A DNA stretch of 64,000 bases from Chryseobacterium phocaeense (GTDB lineage: Bacteria > Bacteroidota > Bacteroidia > Flavobacteriales > Weeksellaceae), in assembly GCF_900169075.1 (NCBI RefSeq), contig NZ_LT827014.1, forward strand, positions 620,001 through 684,000. Reading direction: 5' to 3'. Both the position numbers and the translations under genes were made by a program. The notes under the pieces were generated by a model that made no database searches, was not told where the DNA came from, and was given only the letters and a program-made list of their open reading frames with translations. This document shows, in pieces, positions 51,360-60,738 of the stretch. Every line of letters begins with the position of its first letter. Position 1 is the stretch's first letter.

Positions 51360-52901
51360 TTATATTTTAGAGAGTAAATTTCTGAAGTTTGTTTTCTCGT
51401 CGATGATTCTTCTTAAATCCGAAACGGGAACTCTTTCCTGCTTCATGGTATCTCTGTCTCTGATGGTCACCGTATGATCTGTCAGTGAATCGTGATCGAT
51501 GGTGATACAGTAAGGAGTACCGATAGCATCCTGTCTTCTGTAACGTTTCCCGATGGCATCTTTTTCTTCGTAGAATAAATTGAAATCATATTTCAGGTCA
51601 TTGAAGATCTTTTCAGCATATTCGGCAAGACCGTCTTTCTTCATCAATGGAAGAATCGCTGCTTTAATTGGCGCTAAAGCCGGAGGTAAGGATAAAACCG
51701 TTCTTTCCGAACCGTCTTCCAATACTTCATCTTTTAAGCAATGTGCAAAGATGGAAAGGAATAATCTGTCTAAACCTACTGAAGTTTCCACCACATAAGG
51801 AACATAGTTTTCATTTCTTTCAGGATCGAAGAACTGAAGTTTTCTTCCTGAGAACTCTTCATGCGCTTTTAAATCGAAATCCGTTCTGGAGTGGATACCT
51901 TCCAGCTCCTTAAACCCGAACGGGAAGTTGAATTCAATGTCCGCAGCAGCATTTGCATAGTGAGCCAGCTTCTCATGATCATGGAATCTGTAGTTTTCAT
52001 TTCCTAAACCAAGGGCTAAGTGCCAGTTCAGACGTTTCTGCTTCCAGTTTTCGTAGAATTCCAGTTCTGTTCCCGGAGCCACAAAAAACTGCATTTCCAT
52101 TTGTTCGAATTCACGCATTCTGAAGATAAACTGTCTCGCAACAATCTCATTCCTGAAAGCTTTACCGATCTGAGCGATTCCAAAAGGAAGTTTATGTCGC
52201 GATGTTTTCTGTACATTCAGGAAGTTAACGAAGATCCCCTGGGCAGTTTCAGGTCTCAGATAAAGATCCATCGCAGAATCTGCAGACGCACCCAGTTTTG
52301 TTCCGAACATCAGGTTGAATTGTCTTACTTCCGTCCAGTTTTTAGAACCGGTATCAGGATCTGCAATTTCCAATTCTTCAATTAAAGCTTTTACATCAGC
52401 AAGGTCTTCATTTTCAAGAGATTTGGCTAATCTTGAAAGAATGGCTTCTCTTTTTGCCCTGTATTCTAATATTTTAGGATTGGTAGCCTCAAACTGAGCC
52501 TTATCAAAAGAATCTCCGAATCTTTTGGCTGCCTTTTCAATTTCTTTGTTCTCTTTATCTTCAATCTTAGCACAGTAATCTTCCACCAAAACGTCTGCTC
52601 TGAAACGTTTTTTAGAATCTTTATTATCAATCAATGGATCGTTGAAAGCGTCTACGTGGCCTGATGCTTTCCATGTGGTAGGATGCATAAGGATCGCCGA
52701 ATCAATTCCCACAATATTTTCGTTAAGCTGTACCATAGCTTTCCACCAATATTGTTTGATATTGTTTTTGAGTTCGGCACCGTTCTGTCCATAATCATAA
52801 ACAGCGGATAAACCGTCATAGATCTCACTGGAAGGGAAAATAAAACCATATTCTTTCGCGTGAGAAATCACTTTCTTGAAAACATCTTCTTGCTTTGCCA
52901 T
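51360..52901 (-). CDS. glyS: Glycyl-tRNA synthetase (dimeric type)
   Basis: 513 residues, a single-chain class II synthetase of the eukaryote/archaeal-like dimeric type. Motif 2 region FRNEIVARQFIFRMREFEQM and motif 3 region ETSVGLDRLFLSIFAHCL are present, as are the anticodon-binding C-terminal residues (GTPYCITIDHDSLTDHTVTI). It charges tRNA-Gly. Monocistronic with its own terminator. Confidence 0.96.
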   Translation of the reverse strand: MAKQEDVFKKVISHAKEYGFIFPSSEIYDGLSAVYDYGQNGAELKNNIKQYWWKAMVQLNENIVGIDSAILMHPTTWKASGHVDAFNDPLIDNKDSKKRFRADVLVEDYCAKIEDKENKEIEKAAKRFGDSFDKAQFEATNPKILEYRAKREAILSRLAKSLENEDLADVKALIEELEIADPDTGSKNWTEVRQFNLMFGTKLGASADSAMDLYLRPETAQGIFVNFLNVQKTSRHKLPFGIAQIGKAFRNEIVARQFIFRMREFEQMEMQFFVAPGTELEFYENWKQKRLNWHLALGLGNENYRFHDHEKLAHYANAAADIEFNFPFGFKELEGIHSRTDFDLKAHEEFSGRKLQFFDPERNENYVPYVVETSVGLDRLFLSIFAHCLKDEVLEDGSERTVLSLPPALAPIKAAILPLMKKDGLAEYAEKIFNDLKYDFNLFYEEKDAIGKRYRRQDAIGTPYCITIDHDSLTDHTVTIRDRDTMKQERVPVSDLRRIIDEKTNFRNLLSKI

Positions 52902-53019
52902 AATCTTTTTTACGTCTGATGTGCAAAAATAGTGAAAATGTGGGAAGATGGAAGCGGAAGATGGAAGTTTTTAGGGGTATGATAATCAGAGGGAGGGAAT
53001 TGCTTTTTGCTGCCTGTTA

Positions 53020-53068
53020 TTTTTAAGTTTCTGCGCGGCGGCGGAGCCGCCGCGCAGAAACTTAAAAA
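53020..53068. repeat. Perfect GC-rich 23-bp inverted repeat
   Basis: Arms 53020-53042 and 53046-53068 are exact complements (core GCGCGGCGGC/GCCGCCGCGC) with the loop GGA. It lies between glyS and truC and stands out in an AT-rich genome. No T-run of terminator length follows on either side beyond AAAAA/TTTTT at the arm ends. Confidence 0.8.
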
Positions 53069-53095
53069 AGCTAAAACAGATCAACCAAAAATCTC

Positions 53096-53103
53096 TACTT
53101 TTG
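53096..53103 (+). promoter_or_regulatory. -7 box of truC
   Basis: TACTTTTG ends 4 nt before the ATG, implying a leaderless or very short-leader transcript. Confidence 0.6.
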
Positions 53104-53107
53104 CCCC

Positions 53108-53803
53108 ATGTTAGAAATTCTGTATCGCGACGAACATCTTATTGCCATCAATAAACCCAGCGGGTTACTGGTTCACAAATCTTTTTATTCAGGAGAAGCA
53201 GATACCTATGCCATTCAGGAACTGAAAAAACAGATCGGGCAGAAAGTGTATCCGGTGCATCGGTTAGATAGGAAGACTTCCGGTGTTTTGCTGTTCACTT
53301 TAGATAAAGAAACTTTGAGAATGATGAGCGAGCAGTTTGCAACACGGGAGGTTGAAAAAAAATACATAGCGATTCTTCGTGGCTGGGTAAAAGAAGAAGA
53401 AACTATCGATTACGATTTGGTTAATGAAAATGAAGTGAAGCAAAATGCAGTCACTTATTACCGCCGTTTACAGACTTCGGAAATTGATTTACCATTTTTA
53501 AAACATCAGACTTCTAGATATTGCCTGGTAGAAGCCATTCCTGAAACGGGGAGATTTCATCAGTTAAGAAAACATTTTAAGCATATTTTACACCCGATTT
53601 TAGGCTGTCGGAAACATGGCTGCAATAAACAGAATAAACTGTGGCTTCAAACATTTGAAATCAGCAAAATGACGCTTCACGCCCATCAATTGATTTTTAA
53701 TCATCCGGTTTCCAACGAAAGAATTACAGTAAATGCAACGATAGATAATGAATTTAAAAGAGTAGGTGATATTTTGAATTTTGATTTGAATGCATATTCT
53801 TAA
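53108..53803 (+). CDS. truC: tRNA pseudouridine synthase TruC-like
   Basis: 231 residues of the RluA/TruC family. Catalytic aspartate in VYPVHRLDRKTSGVLLF, with INKPSGLLVHKS near the N-terminus and TGRFHQLRKHFKHI later. The likely substrate is uridine 65 of tRNA-Asp or a related position. Monocistronic. Confidence 0.92.
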   Translation: MLEILYRDEHLIAINKPSGLLVHKSFYSGEADTYAIQELKKQIGQKVYPVHRLDRKTSGVLLFTLDKETLRMMSEQFATREVEKKYIAILRGWVKEEETIDYDLVNENEVKQNAVTYYRRLQTSEIDLPFLKHQTSRYCLVEAIPETGRFHQLRKHFKHILHPILGCRKHGCNKQNKLWLQTFEISKMTLHAHQLIFNHPVSNERITVNATIDNEFKRVGDILNFDLNAYS

Positions 53804-54039
53804 CAGTCTGAATTTTTAAAGACAATATATTTGCCCATCAAGCTATCATCAAGCTTCATCAAATCAACTTGTTGATTTCTCTTTGCTGCCTTAAAATATT
53901 ACATTTCATAATGAAATCTTTGTCTGAAAAAACACTTCCCTGATTTGTAAGATCAGGCAGACACTCAGTGTATAGATTCCATATATAAAACATTTTGATA
54001 AAATATCACAGGTTAATCCGGGGTTAATTTTAAAATGAG
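53804..54039. other. Spacer before pyrD, no gene seen
   Basis: AT-rich; an open frame on the minus strand (53906-54097) overlaps the pyrD start and shows no protein character. A TAATTTTG -7 box for pyrD follows at 54040-54047. Confidence 0.45.
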
Positions 54040-54062
54040 TAATTTTGTAAAACTTTTTTTCA

Positions 54063-55100
54063 ATGTACAAAAGTATCATCAGACCCATTCTCTTCAAATT
54101 TGATCCCGAGGAAGTTCATTATTTTACATTTTCAATGCTTAAAAATTTTGGATTTCTTACCCGTTTATTTTTCCCAAAACCTATTGAAGACAAGCGTCTG
54201 GAAAGAGAAGTTTTCGGACTGAAATTTAAAAATCCGGTAGGCTTAGCCGCAGGTTTTGATAAAAATGCAGTTTTGTTTAATGAATTAGGTGATTTGGGTT
54301 TCGGATTTGTAGAAATCGGGACGGTAACGCCAAGGGCTCAGGCCGGGAACCCTAAGAAAAGACTGTTCCGCCTGATAGAAGATGGAGGAATAATCAATAG
54401 AATGGGCTTCAATAATGATGGCCTTCAGGCTGCCATTGAAAAATTGAAGGGAAACAAAGGAAAAATTATCATCGGTGGAAACATCGGAAAAAATACGGAC
54501 ACCAGCCCTGAAAATTATACCCAGGATTATCTGGATTGTTTTGAAGGACTTCATCCGCATGTAGATTATTTCGTACTGAATGTGAGCTGCCCGAACGTGG
54601 GAAGTCATGCAAAATTGGAAGATGTTGAGTACCTGAGAGAACTCATTACCGAAGTAAAGAAAATCAATCAGTCAAAATCCGTACAGAAGCCGGTATTGCT
54701 GAAGATAGCACCGGATTTGAATAACAATCAGCTTGATGAAATTATTGAATTAATAGCAGAAACCAGGATTGATGGAATCGTAGTTTCCAATACATCAGTA
54801 AACAGGAAAGGTCTGAAAACTTCACCGGAAGTGTTGGAACAGATAGGAAATGGCGGTCTAAGCGGAAAACCTATCCGCGAGAGAAGTACAAAAATGATTA
54901 AATATCTCTCCGATAAGAGCAACAGAGCATTCCCGATCATTGGAGTGGGTGGAATTCATTCTGCAAAAGATGCGCTTGAGAAGTTAGACGCGGGTGCAAC
55001 TTTGGTCCAGCTCTACACAGGGTTTATTTATGAAGGTCCGGAACTGATCAGTGACATCAATAAAGAGCTTTTAAAACGGGCCGGAAGGCTTCCAAGATAA
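54063..55100 (+). CDS. pyrD: Dihydroorotate dehydrogenase (quinone), class 2
   Basis: 345 residues. Class 2 features: N-terminal membrane-associated helices ([20 protein letters not shown]), [23 protein letters not shown], catalytic serine region [11 protein letters not shown] and the C-terminal FMN motifs [14 protein letters not shown] and [12 protein letters not shown]. It oxidises dihydroorotate to orotate using membrane quinone in pyrimidine synthesis. Confidence 0.96.
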   Translation: MYKSIIRPILFKFDPEEVHYFTFSMLKNFGFLTRLFFPKPIEDKRLEREVFGLKFKNPVGLAAGFDKNAVLFNELGDLGFGFVEIGTVTPRAQAGNPKKRLFRLIEDGGIINRMGFNNDGLQAAIEKLKGNKGKIIIGGNIGKNTDTSPENYTQDYLDCFEGLHPHVDYFVLNVSCPNVGSHAKLEDVEYLRELITEVKKINQSKSVQKPVLLKIAPDLNNNQLDEIIELIAETRIDGIVVSNTSVNRKGLKTSPEVLEQIGNGGLSGKPIRERSTKMIKYLSDKSNRAFPIIGVGGIHSAKDALEKLDAGATLVQLYTGFIYEGPELISDINKELLKRAGRLPR

Positions 55101-55106
55101 TAGAAT

Positions 55107-55131
55107 AAGAGAGTTTTGAGCTCTCTTTTTT
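55107..55131 (+). terminator. Terminator after pyrD
   Basis: AAGAGAG (55107-55113) pairs with CTCTCTT (55121-55127), 7-nt loop, T-run. The minus-strand gene at 55130 starts its stop region here too. Confidence 0.7.
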
Positions 55132-56017
55132 ATTTTGACCTGATGACAGATGCACTTTTTACATCTACAGTAAGGCCATATGCCGCAGTAGATGAGGATT
55201 TCTTGATTTTGTATTTTAAGATTTTCCGGTCCTGGGATTTTGTTTCTGTTGTATCATAAATGTTTTCCAGACAGCTTTCCGTCAGAAATTCTTCGTAGTT
55301 TTTGTAATTCCAGTCTTTTGTAAAGTACAGAACGCGGTAGCCTTTTTCTCCTTCACTGGCTCCACATCTTCCGCATGCATTAAAGTTGGAAGAATGGTCA
55401 AAATACAGTAAAATACGGTTTCCTTTTTCTCCTGAAGCATAGGAAATCAGCTGGTTTCCACCATATTTATTAATGAAATCAAAGGTGTTGATCCTTTTAT
55501 TATTGGGTAAGATGAGGTAGTTATTCAAGCGGTAAATCATATTATTTCCGGTAAATAATGCAGCCGGCTGAACTTTTTTGTCCATGTAAAAATTCCCCGA
55601 AATGACATTGTCTTTTGGGTGATCCTGATCAAATACAATAGACTCTTTTGGAGACAGCGCCTGTGCAATTTCAGCAGTCTTTTCCACTTTTTGAGGCGAG
55701 GTGATCTGGTCTTTAAGCAATTCGGTATTCTTCTTCTGTTTATTTCCAAAATGGTACAGATACAGTTTTCCATAATCATAGATACCTGTCAACGGAATTT
55801 TTTTCTGGTATTTGTCATAAGAATACCAGCCCTCCACAAAATACTGATACAGGCTGCAATCTGCAATTCCGGCAAAATACAGCTGTAGGGTAACGGGCAT
55901 TCCGGCGACCTCTCCTTTGAAGATCTGTGAGGAGTCTTTTACTGCTTTTAATTCAACTTTCTGGCAGAAACAGAGGACGAAAAAGGGTAGAAATGCAATG
56001 GTTAATAGTTTTTTCAT
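55130..56017 (-). CDS. Exported protein of unknown function
   Basis: 295 residues with a signal peptide (to about 19, FFVLCFCQ). Beta-rich, with MPVTLQLYFAGIADCSLYQY near the N-terminus and a CGRCG motif (about 218-222, HSSNFNACGRCGASEGEKGY) that could bind a metal or form disulfides. No known family recognised. It is 19 nt downstream of the DUF445 gene and may share its transcript. Confidence 0.62.
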   Translation of the reverse strand: MKKLLTIAFLPFFVLCFCQKVELKAVKDSSQIFKGEVAGMPVTLQLYFAGIADCSLYQYFVEGWYSYDKYQKKIPLTGIYDYGKLYLYHFGNKQKKNTELLKDQITSPQKVEKTAEIAQALSPKESIVFDQDHPKDNVISGNFYMDKKVQPAALFTGNNMIYRLNNYLILPNNKRINTFDFINKYGGNQLISYASGEKGNRILLYFDHSSNFNACGRCGASEGEKGYRVLYFTKDWNYKNYEEFLTESCLENIYDTTETKSQDRKILKYKIKKSSSTAAYGLTVDVKSASVIRSK

Positions 56018-56036
56018 GGTTGGTGGTTAATAGTTT

Positions 56037-57281
56037 TTAAAGGAAGAAATGGGCAATGGTATAGATAATCAGGCCTACCAGACCGCCAACAAGCGTTCCG
56101 TTTACCCGGATAAACTGAAGGTCTTTTCCTACTTCCAACTCCAGTTTTTCACTCAGTTCCTTGCCCTGCCAGTTGCCTACGGTTGAGCTGATGAGGTTTC
56201 CGAACTGGTGGGTGTTTTTAAGAATATATTTATAGGCGGTTACCCGTACCCAATGGTCAATTTTATTCTGAAGATTTTCGTCTGTTTTAAGATTTTGAGA
56301 AAATTCATTCAGGTTTTTGCTGAGGTAGTTTTTCAGGGAAGACTGGTCGTCCTGCAGCTCTTTCATCAGTGTTTTTTTGATGGAAACCCAGATGTCGCTG
56401 GAATATTCATCCAGTTTATCGCTTTTCAGAAGGCCGTTTTTAATGCTTTTAAATTCTTCGTCCCATTTCGGATCTTCTTTCAGATCAGTAGAGAACTCAC
56501 GGATTTTTTGAGTGACCAGGTTCCGGATTTCATGTTCCGGTTCCTCTTCAATTTCCCTGAAAAAGTCTGAAAGTCCGCTGGCAATTTTATCTGCAATCTT
56601 ATTGTCGACAAAAGCAGGAATAAACGAGTAACTCCCCTTCTGTACGCGGTCTTTGATCATTTCATCGTTTTCAATGATGTATTCCTTAATCTGTTTGGAG
56701 AGGTTGGTGACGATTCTCTGATGATCATTTTTTTCCAGAATGTAGCCGATCCCGTTTCCGACAACTTTATTCAGTTTGATATCATCGGTCATTTCAGAGA
56801 CTTTTTTGCTGATAAACTGGCTTACAGAAGTATCATCAAGTTTGTTGAGAATATCCAGAACAATATCGGAAAGGTTTCTGATCAGGATTTCCTGGCTTTT
56901 TTCCTTGGCCAGCCATTCCCCTACAAAACCGGATATTTTAAGTTTCTGGATATAGGGACGAATGTTTTGTGGCGAAAGGAAATTGCTCACCACAAAGCTG
57001 CCCAGATTATCACCCAATCTCTGCTTACTGTTTTCAATAAGATTGGTATGCGGAATCGGAAGACCAAGCGGATGGCGGAACAATGCGGTTACCGCAAACC
57101 AGTCGGCCAGGGCACCTACCATAGCTGCCTCAGAAAATGCACGGACATATCCGACCCAGTGGGAAGAATTTGACTTCTGAAGTATAGTGGTGCCGATAAA
57201 AATAAGGGCCATCAGGACAAATAATCCGGTGGCAAACATTTTATATTTTCTCAGCTGTTTTCTTTTCGCTTCGTCATTCAT
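56037..57281 (-). CDS. DUF445 family membrane protein
   Basis: 414 residues. One N-terminal and one C-terminal transmembrane segment (about 13-33 and 395-412) enclosing a long amphipathic helical part (repeated HDLxxx-type helices such as LSDIVLDILNKLDDTSVSQF). The N-terminal GYVRAFSEAAMVGALADWFA is the DUF445 signature. Function unknown; the family is linked to membrane organisation and appears widely in bacteria. Confidence 0.85.
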   Translation of the reverse strand: MNDEAKRKQLRKYKMFATGLFVLMALIFIGTTILQKSNSSHWVGYVRAFSEAAMVGALADWFAVTALFRHPLGLPIPHTNLIENSKQRLGDNLGSFVVSNFLSPQNIRPYIQKLKISGFVGEWLAKEKSQEILIRNLSDIVLDILNKLDDTSVSQFISKKVSEMTDDIKLNKVVGNGIGYILEKNDHQRIVTNLSKQIKEYIIENDEMIKDRVQKGSYSFIPAFVDNKIADKIASGLSDFFREIEEEPEHEIRNLVTQKIREFSTDLKEDPKWDEEFKSIKNGLLKSDKLDEYSSDIWVSIKKTLMKELQDDQSSLKNYLSKNLNEFSQNLKTDENLQNKIDHWVRVTAYKYILKNTHQFGNLISSTVGNWQGKELSEKLELEVGKDLQFIRVNGTLVGGLVGLIIYTIAHFFL

Positions 57282-57309
57282 ATTCTCAAATTTACTAAAT
57301 TTGGTTGTG

Positions 57310-57395
57310 AAGTTTACTATTAATATATAACCACAAAAGTCACAAAAGAATTAAACACTTATAAAAAGCTTTTTATCTTTTTGTGGTTAATTTCT
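57310..57395. repeat. Interspersed CACAAAAG element, copy 3
   Basis: AACCACAAAAGTCACAAAAG and TTTTTGTGGTTAATT lie between the DUF445 gene and msrB and can pair as a long imperfect inverted repeat. Related words occur near 58840-59000. Confidence 0.45.
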
Positions 57396-57432
57396 TAAAC
57401 TTATTATCAAAAATATTTGAAATCATTATTTT

Positions 57433-57876
57433 ATGGAAAACCAAGCAAAAAACAATCCATACTATTCCAGAACAGACACCGCAAAGCTGAACATTTCCAA
57501 TGAAGAATGGAAAAAAATCCTTGCTCCTGATTTGTATGCCATATCCAGGGAAGCGGCTACGGAAAGAGCATTCACCGGAAAATATAATGACTTTGATGAA
57601 ATCGGAGACTATTACTGTGCCGTTTGTGGAAATCATCTTTTCCGTTCCACATCAAAATTCTCAAGCAGCTGCGGCTGGCCAAGCTTTTTTGAAGCCGATA
57701 AAGAAGGCGTGTATTACAAAAGAGATACAACGTACGGAATGGAAAGGGTAGAGGTACTCTGCAAGCGTTGTGATTCCCATCTGGGACATGTTTTTGATGA
57801 CGGTCCAAAACCTACGGGACTGCGGTATTGTATGAATTCTATCAGTCTCGAATTCGTTGCGGATTCAGAGAAATAA
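57433..57876 (+). CDS. msrB: Peptide-methionine (R)-S-oxide reductase
   Basis: 147 residues. Zinc cysteines in YCAVCGNHLF and LCKRCDSHLGH, the conserved SCGWPSF, and the catalytic cysteine in GLRYCMNSISLEF. It repairs R-methionine sulfoxide in proteins in the cytoplasm. Monocistronic. Confidence 0.95.
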   Translation: MENQAKNNPYYSRTDTAKLNISNEEWKKILAPDLYAISREAATERAFTGKYNDFDEIGDYYCAVCGNHLFRSTSKFSSSCGWPSFFEADKEGVYYKRDTTYGMERVEVLCKRCDSHLGHVFDDGPKPTGLRYCMNSISLEFVADSEK

Positions 57877-58004
57877 TATGCTTTAATTCACAAAATCAAG
57901 AAGTTAAAGTTTCTTAAATTCAGTTAAACTTTGTGGAAATATAGGAATCCCGTAATTATGTTTTTATAATTTTGCTCCACTAATTTTGAATTTAACCGTA
58001 TTGA

Positions 58005-58754
58005 ATGAGAGGAATTTATAGTGTATTAGGCCTGGTTTATTTGGTCACGACTTCATTCTATCTTTCGCCGGGAAAGGCCGTAAAGAATGAGAATGTAAAC
58101 ACAACAAAAATTGAAAAAAGAGTAGAAACGAAATCTGAGAAGGTCGCTGTATCATCATCAGAAGAATTGTACAAATCAATTCAATTTGATCCTGAACATG
58201 AACTGAATTACGAAGTTTTCGTAAAAGCAGTAACAGGATTTGAAAATTTAAAAAAAGCAGGATTGCTGAACCAGGACTCGCATTTATTGACTATCTGCGA
58301 TTTTTCTATGTCTTCCAATACAAAAAGACTTTGGGTGATAGACACCAATGAAAGAAAAGTACTGTTCAATTCACTGGTGGCACACGGAAAAAATACAGGC
58401 GAAGAATTTGCGACGAATTTTTCTAACACGGAAAGTTCGCTGCAGAGCAGCCTTGGATTTTATATCACGGATGCTACTTACCAGGGAGACAACGGATATT
58501 CTCTGAAATTGCTGGGGATGGATAAAGGGTTTAATGATGCCGCTTACAGAAGGGCCATTGTGATGCACGGAGCAGATTATGTAAGTGATGAATTTGCATC
58601 CATGCACAAAAGAATCGGGAGAAGCTGGGGGTGCCCTGCCGTACCGAGAGCTTTGACGCAGCCGATCATTAATACCATAAAAGGACGAAACTGTCTCTTT
58701 ATTTATTACCCCGATCAGAAATACCTTTCTTCCTCGGAATGGTTGAAAGCATAA
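58005..58754 (+). CDS. L,D-transpeptidase catalytic-domain protein (YkuD_2 type)
   Basis: 249 residues, exported (N-terminal hydrophobic stretch of about 8-24). The catalytic domain has the histidine in IVMHGADYVS and cysteine in RIGRSWGCPAVPRAL, the HxD-SxGC-type arrangement of murein L,D-transpeptidases. It may crosslink or anchor peptidoglycan in the periplasm. Monocistronic. Confidence 0.9.
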   Translation: MRGIYSVLGLVYLVTTSFYLSPGKAVKNENVNTTKIEKRVETKSEKVAVSSSEELYKSIQFDPEHELNYEVFVKAVTGFENLKKAGLLNQDSHLLTICDFSMSSNTKRLWVIDTNERKVLFNSLVAHGKNTGEEFATNFSNTESSLQSSLGFYITDATYQGDNGYSLKLLGMDKGFNDAAYRRAIVMHGADYVSDEFASMHKRIGRSWGCPAVPRALTQPIINTIKGRNCLFIYYPDQKYLSSSEWLKA

Positions 58755-58758
58755 ACAT

Positions 58759-58788
58759 AAAAGCAGTCAGATTTGGCTGCTTTTTTTA
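58759..58788 (+). terminator. Terminator after the L,D-transpeptidase gene
   Basis: AAAAGCAG (58759-58766) with CTGCTTTT (58777-58784), 10-nt loop, then TTTT. Confidence 0.8.
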
Positions 58789-58999
58789 TAGATAGTAACC
58801 CAAATCTCTGTGTTGCCACACTTTTTCAGGAAATAAAATTCAACCACAAAAGGTGCAAAAGATTTTTGACACTTAAGTTATATGGAAGTGAAAAACTTTA
58901 TGAAGAAGAAGTACACATAAGTTTTTCAAAAATCAAAGATTTTATAGTGAATAATATGCATAAGCATCTGTGAAAATCTGTGTCCTCTGTGGGAAAAAA
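58789..58999. repeat. Spacer with interspersed CACAAAAG element, copy 4
   Basis: Gene-free region. Words AACCACAAAAGGTGCAAAAG, AAAATCTGTG and CCTCTGTGGG resemble the copy at 57310-57395 and related spacers at 7310-7380. A 66-residue plus-strand frame here looks spurious. Confidence 0.45.
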
Positions 59000-59033
59000 T
59001 AAAAAAATCCCTTTGCCACACAGCAAAGGGATT
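59000..59033 (-). terminator. Terminator of the fabF operon
   Basis: Perfect 11-bp stem AATCCCTTTGC (59006-59016)/GCAAAGGGATT (59023-59033), 6-nt loop; on the minus strand the exit is TTTTTTT. Confidence 0.88.
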
Positions 59034-59058
59034 AAAAATATAATCAATTAAATACTAT

Positions 59059-60300
59059 TTATCTAAACTTTTTGAAGACCAAAGTTGCATTGTGTCCTCC
59101 GAATCCAAACGCGTTGCTTAATGCAAAATTGATATCCTTCTCCTTGGCTTCTCCAAAAACAATATTCACATCTTTCGGGATATTTTCATCCAGACGATGA
59201 AGATTAATGGTAGGAGGAATAATTCCTTTTTCTACAGCTTTAATCGAAAGGATAGCTTCTGCTGCTCCGGCAGCTCCCAGTAAATGTCCGGTCATGGATT
59301 TGGTAGCGCTGATGTCAAGGCCTTTATTTCCTCCGAATAATTTGCTGATCGCGTTCAGTTCCACAAGATCTCCCATAGGCGTAGATGTGGCATGTGGATT
59401 CAGATAATCAATATCCTCAATATTGGCTCCTGCTTCCTGCATGGCCAGCTGCATCGCTTTAATGGCACTTACTCCTTCCGGATGTGGCGCAGTCATATGA
59501 TACGCATCGGCAGTCATTGCAGCACCCGCCAGTTCAGCGTAGATTTTTGCACCTCTTGCTTTAGCATGCTCGTATTCTTCAAGAATCAATGCGCCGGCAC
59601 CTTCTCCCATCACAAAACCATCTCTGTCTGCATCGTAAGGACGACTTGCGGTCGCAAAATCATCATTTCGGGTAGACATGGCCTTCATCACAGAAAAACC
59701 ACCTATGGAAGCAGGGGTAATGGCAGCCTCAGAACCTCCGCTGATAATTACTTTGGCTTTTCCGAGACGGATGTAGTTAAAAGCGTCCATTAATGCTGTA
59801 TTTCCTGTAGCACAGGCTGAAATAGTCGTGTAATTGATCCCCTGCAGTCCGAATTTCATAGAAATCATTCCTGAAGCCATATTGGCGATAAATTTAGGCA
59901 CGAAAAAAGGATTGAACTTCGGTGTCCCGTCTCCCTCTGCAAAATTCATCACCTCTCCTTCAAAGGTAACCATTCCGCCCTGCCCGGTTCCCCAGATGAC
60001 GCCGGTATCAAACGGATCCATTTTTTCCAGGTCTAAACCTGAATCCTGTAGCGCTTCCGTAGATGCATACATGGCATATTGTGAGAATAGGTCGCTTCTT
60101 TTTATTTCATTGTGCGTCAGATAGACTTTCGGATCAAAGTTTTTCACCTCACAGGCAAAATGTACCTTGAACTTCTCCGAATCAAAGTGTGTAATCAATC
60201 CTGCTCCACTGACTCCATTAATACTATTCTGCCAAAAATCTTCGACATTGTTACCCAAAGGCGTCACTGCGCCCAGTCCTGTAATGACCACTCTTTTCAT
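59059..60300 (-). CDS. fabF: 3-oxoacyl-[acyl-carrier-protein] synthase II-like
   Basis: 413 residues. KAS II motifs: catalytic C163 in TTISACATGNT, first histidine in NPHATSTPMGD, second in SKSMTGHLLGAAGA, C-terminal NAFGFGGHN. It elongates acyl-ACP chains. It is the last gene of a four-gene operon (TetR, thiolase, thioesterase, this gene) and overlaps the thioesterase stop by 4 nt, so it may be a dedicated enzyme rather than the main house FabF. Confidence 0.92.
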   Translation of the reverse strand: MKRVVITGLGAVTPLGNNVEDFWQNSINGVSGAGLITHFDSEKFKVHFACEVKNFDPKVYLTHNEIKRSDLFSQYAMYASTEALQDSGLDLEKMDPFDTGVIWGTGQGGMVTFEGEVMNFAEGDGTPKFNPFFVPKFIANMASGMISMKFGLQGINYTTISACATGNTALMDAFNYIRLGKAKVIISGGSEAAITPASIGGFSVMKAMSTRNDDFATASRPYDADRDGFVMGEGAGALILEEYEHAKARGAKIYAELAGAAMTADAYHMTAPHPEGVSAIKAMQLAMQEAGANIEDIDYLNPHATSTPMGDLVELNAISKLFGGNKGLDISATKSMTGHLLGAAGAAEAILSIKAVEKGIIPPTINLHRLDENIPKDVNIVFGEAKEKDINFALSNAFGFGGHNATLVFKKFR

Positions 60301-60728
60301 ACCTGATTATTAATTTTGAATAAATTAGAGGTTCCTCTGGCAATCAGTCTTGTTTTATCTGCATTCCATATTTCGCATTGAGCATTGACGAACTGCCTGC
60401 CTCTTTTTATAATTTTTGTTTCGGCTACAATATTATCACTTTCTTTCGCAGTTGAAAAATAATCGATCACATTATTAATAGTTGTTATGAAAGAATTTTC
60501 ATTCAGGGAGAACATGGTGGCACCAATGATGTCATCCACAATGGCTGCCGTTACACCGCCGTGAAGGTTTCCGATGGGGTTAAGCCACTCAGGTCTTACG
60601 GTATACTGAAACTCCAGATGTCCTTCTTCTGCTGAAAGAACAACAGGATTAAGCCATTTCATAAATGGGGATGGTGACTGGTCAAATTCTTTTCCGATGA
60701 ATTGCTGCAGCTGTGCTAATCTGTCCAT
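60297..60728 (-). CDS. PaaI-family (hot-dog) thioesterase
   Basis: 143 residues with the hot-dog fold signature GNLHGGVTAAIVDDIIGATM and later QFVNAQCEIWN. It hydrolyses acyl-CoA or acyl-ACP thioesters. The stop overlaps the fabF start (ATGA); it is 10 nt downstream of the thiolase gene. Confidence 0.9.
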   Translation of the reverse strand: MDRLAQLQQFIGKEFDQSPSPFMKWLNPVVLSAEEGHLEFQYTVRPEWLNPIGNLHGGVTAAIVDDIIGATMFSLNENSFITTINNVIDYFSTAKESDNIVAETKIIKRGRQFVNAQCEIWNADKTRLIARGTSNLFKINNQV

Positions 60729-60738
60729 ATTTTTTGTT

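Noticed and set aside
58773..58973. 66-residue plus-strand frame after the L,D-transpeptidase gene
   Set aside because: Starts inside the terminator and covers a degenerate interspersed element.
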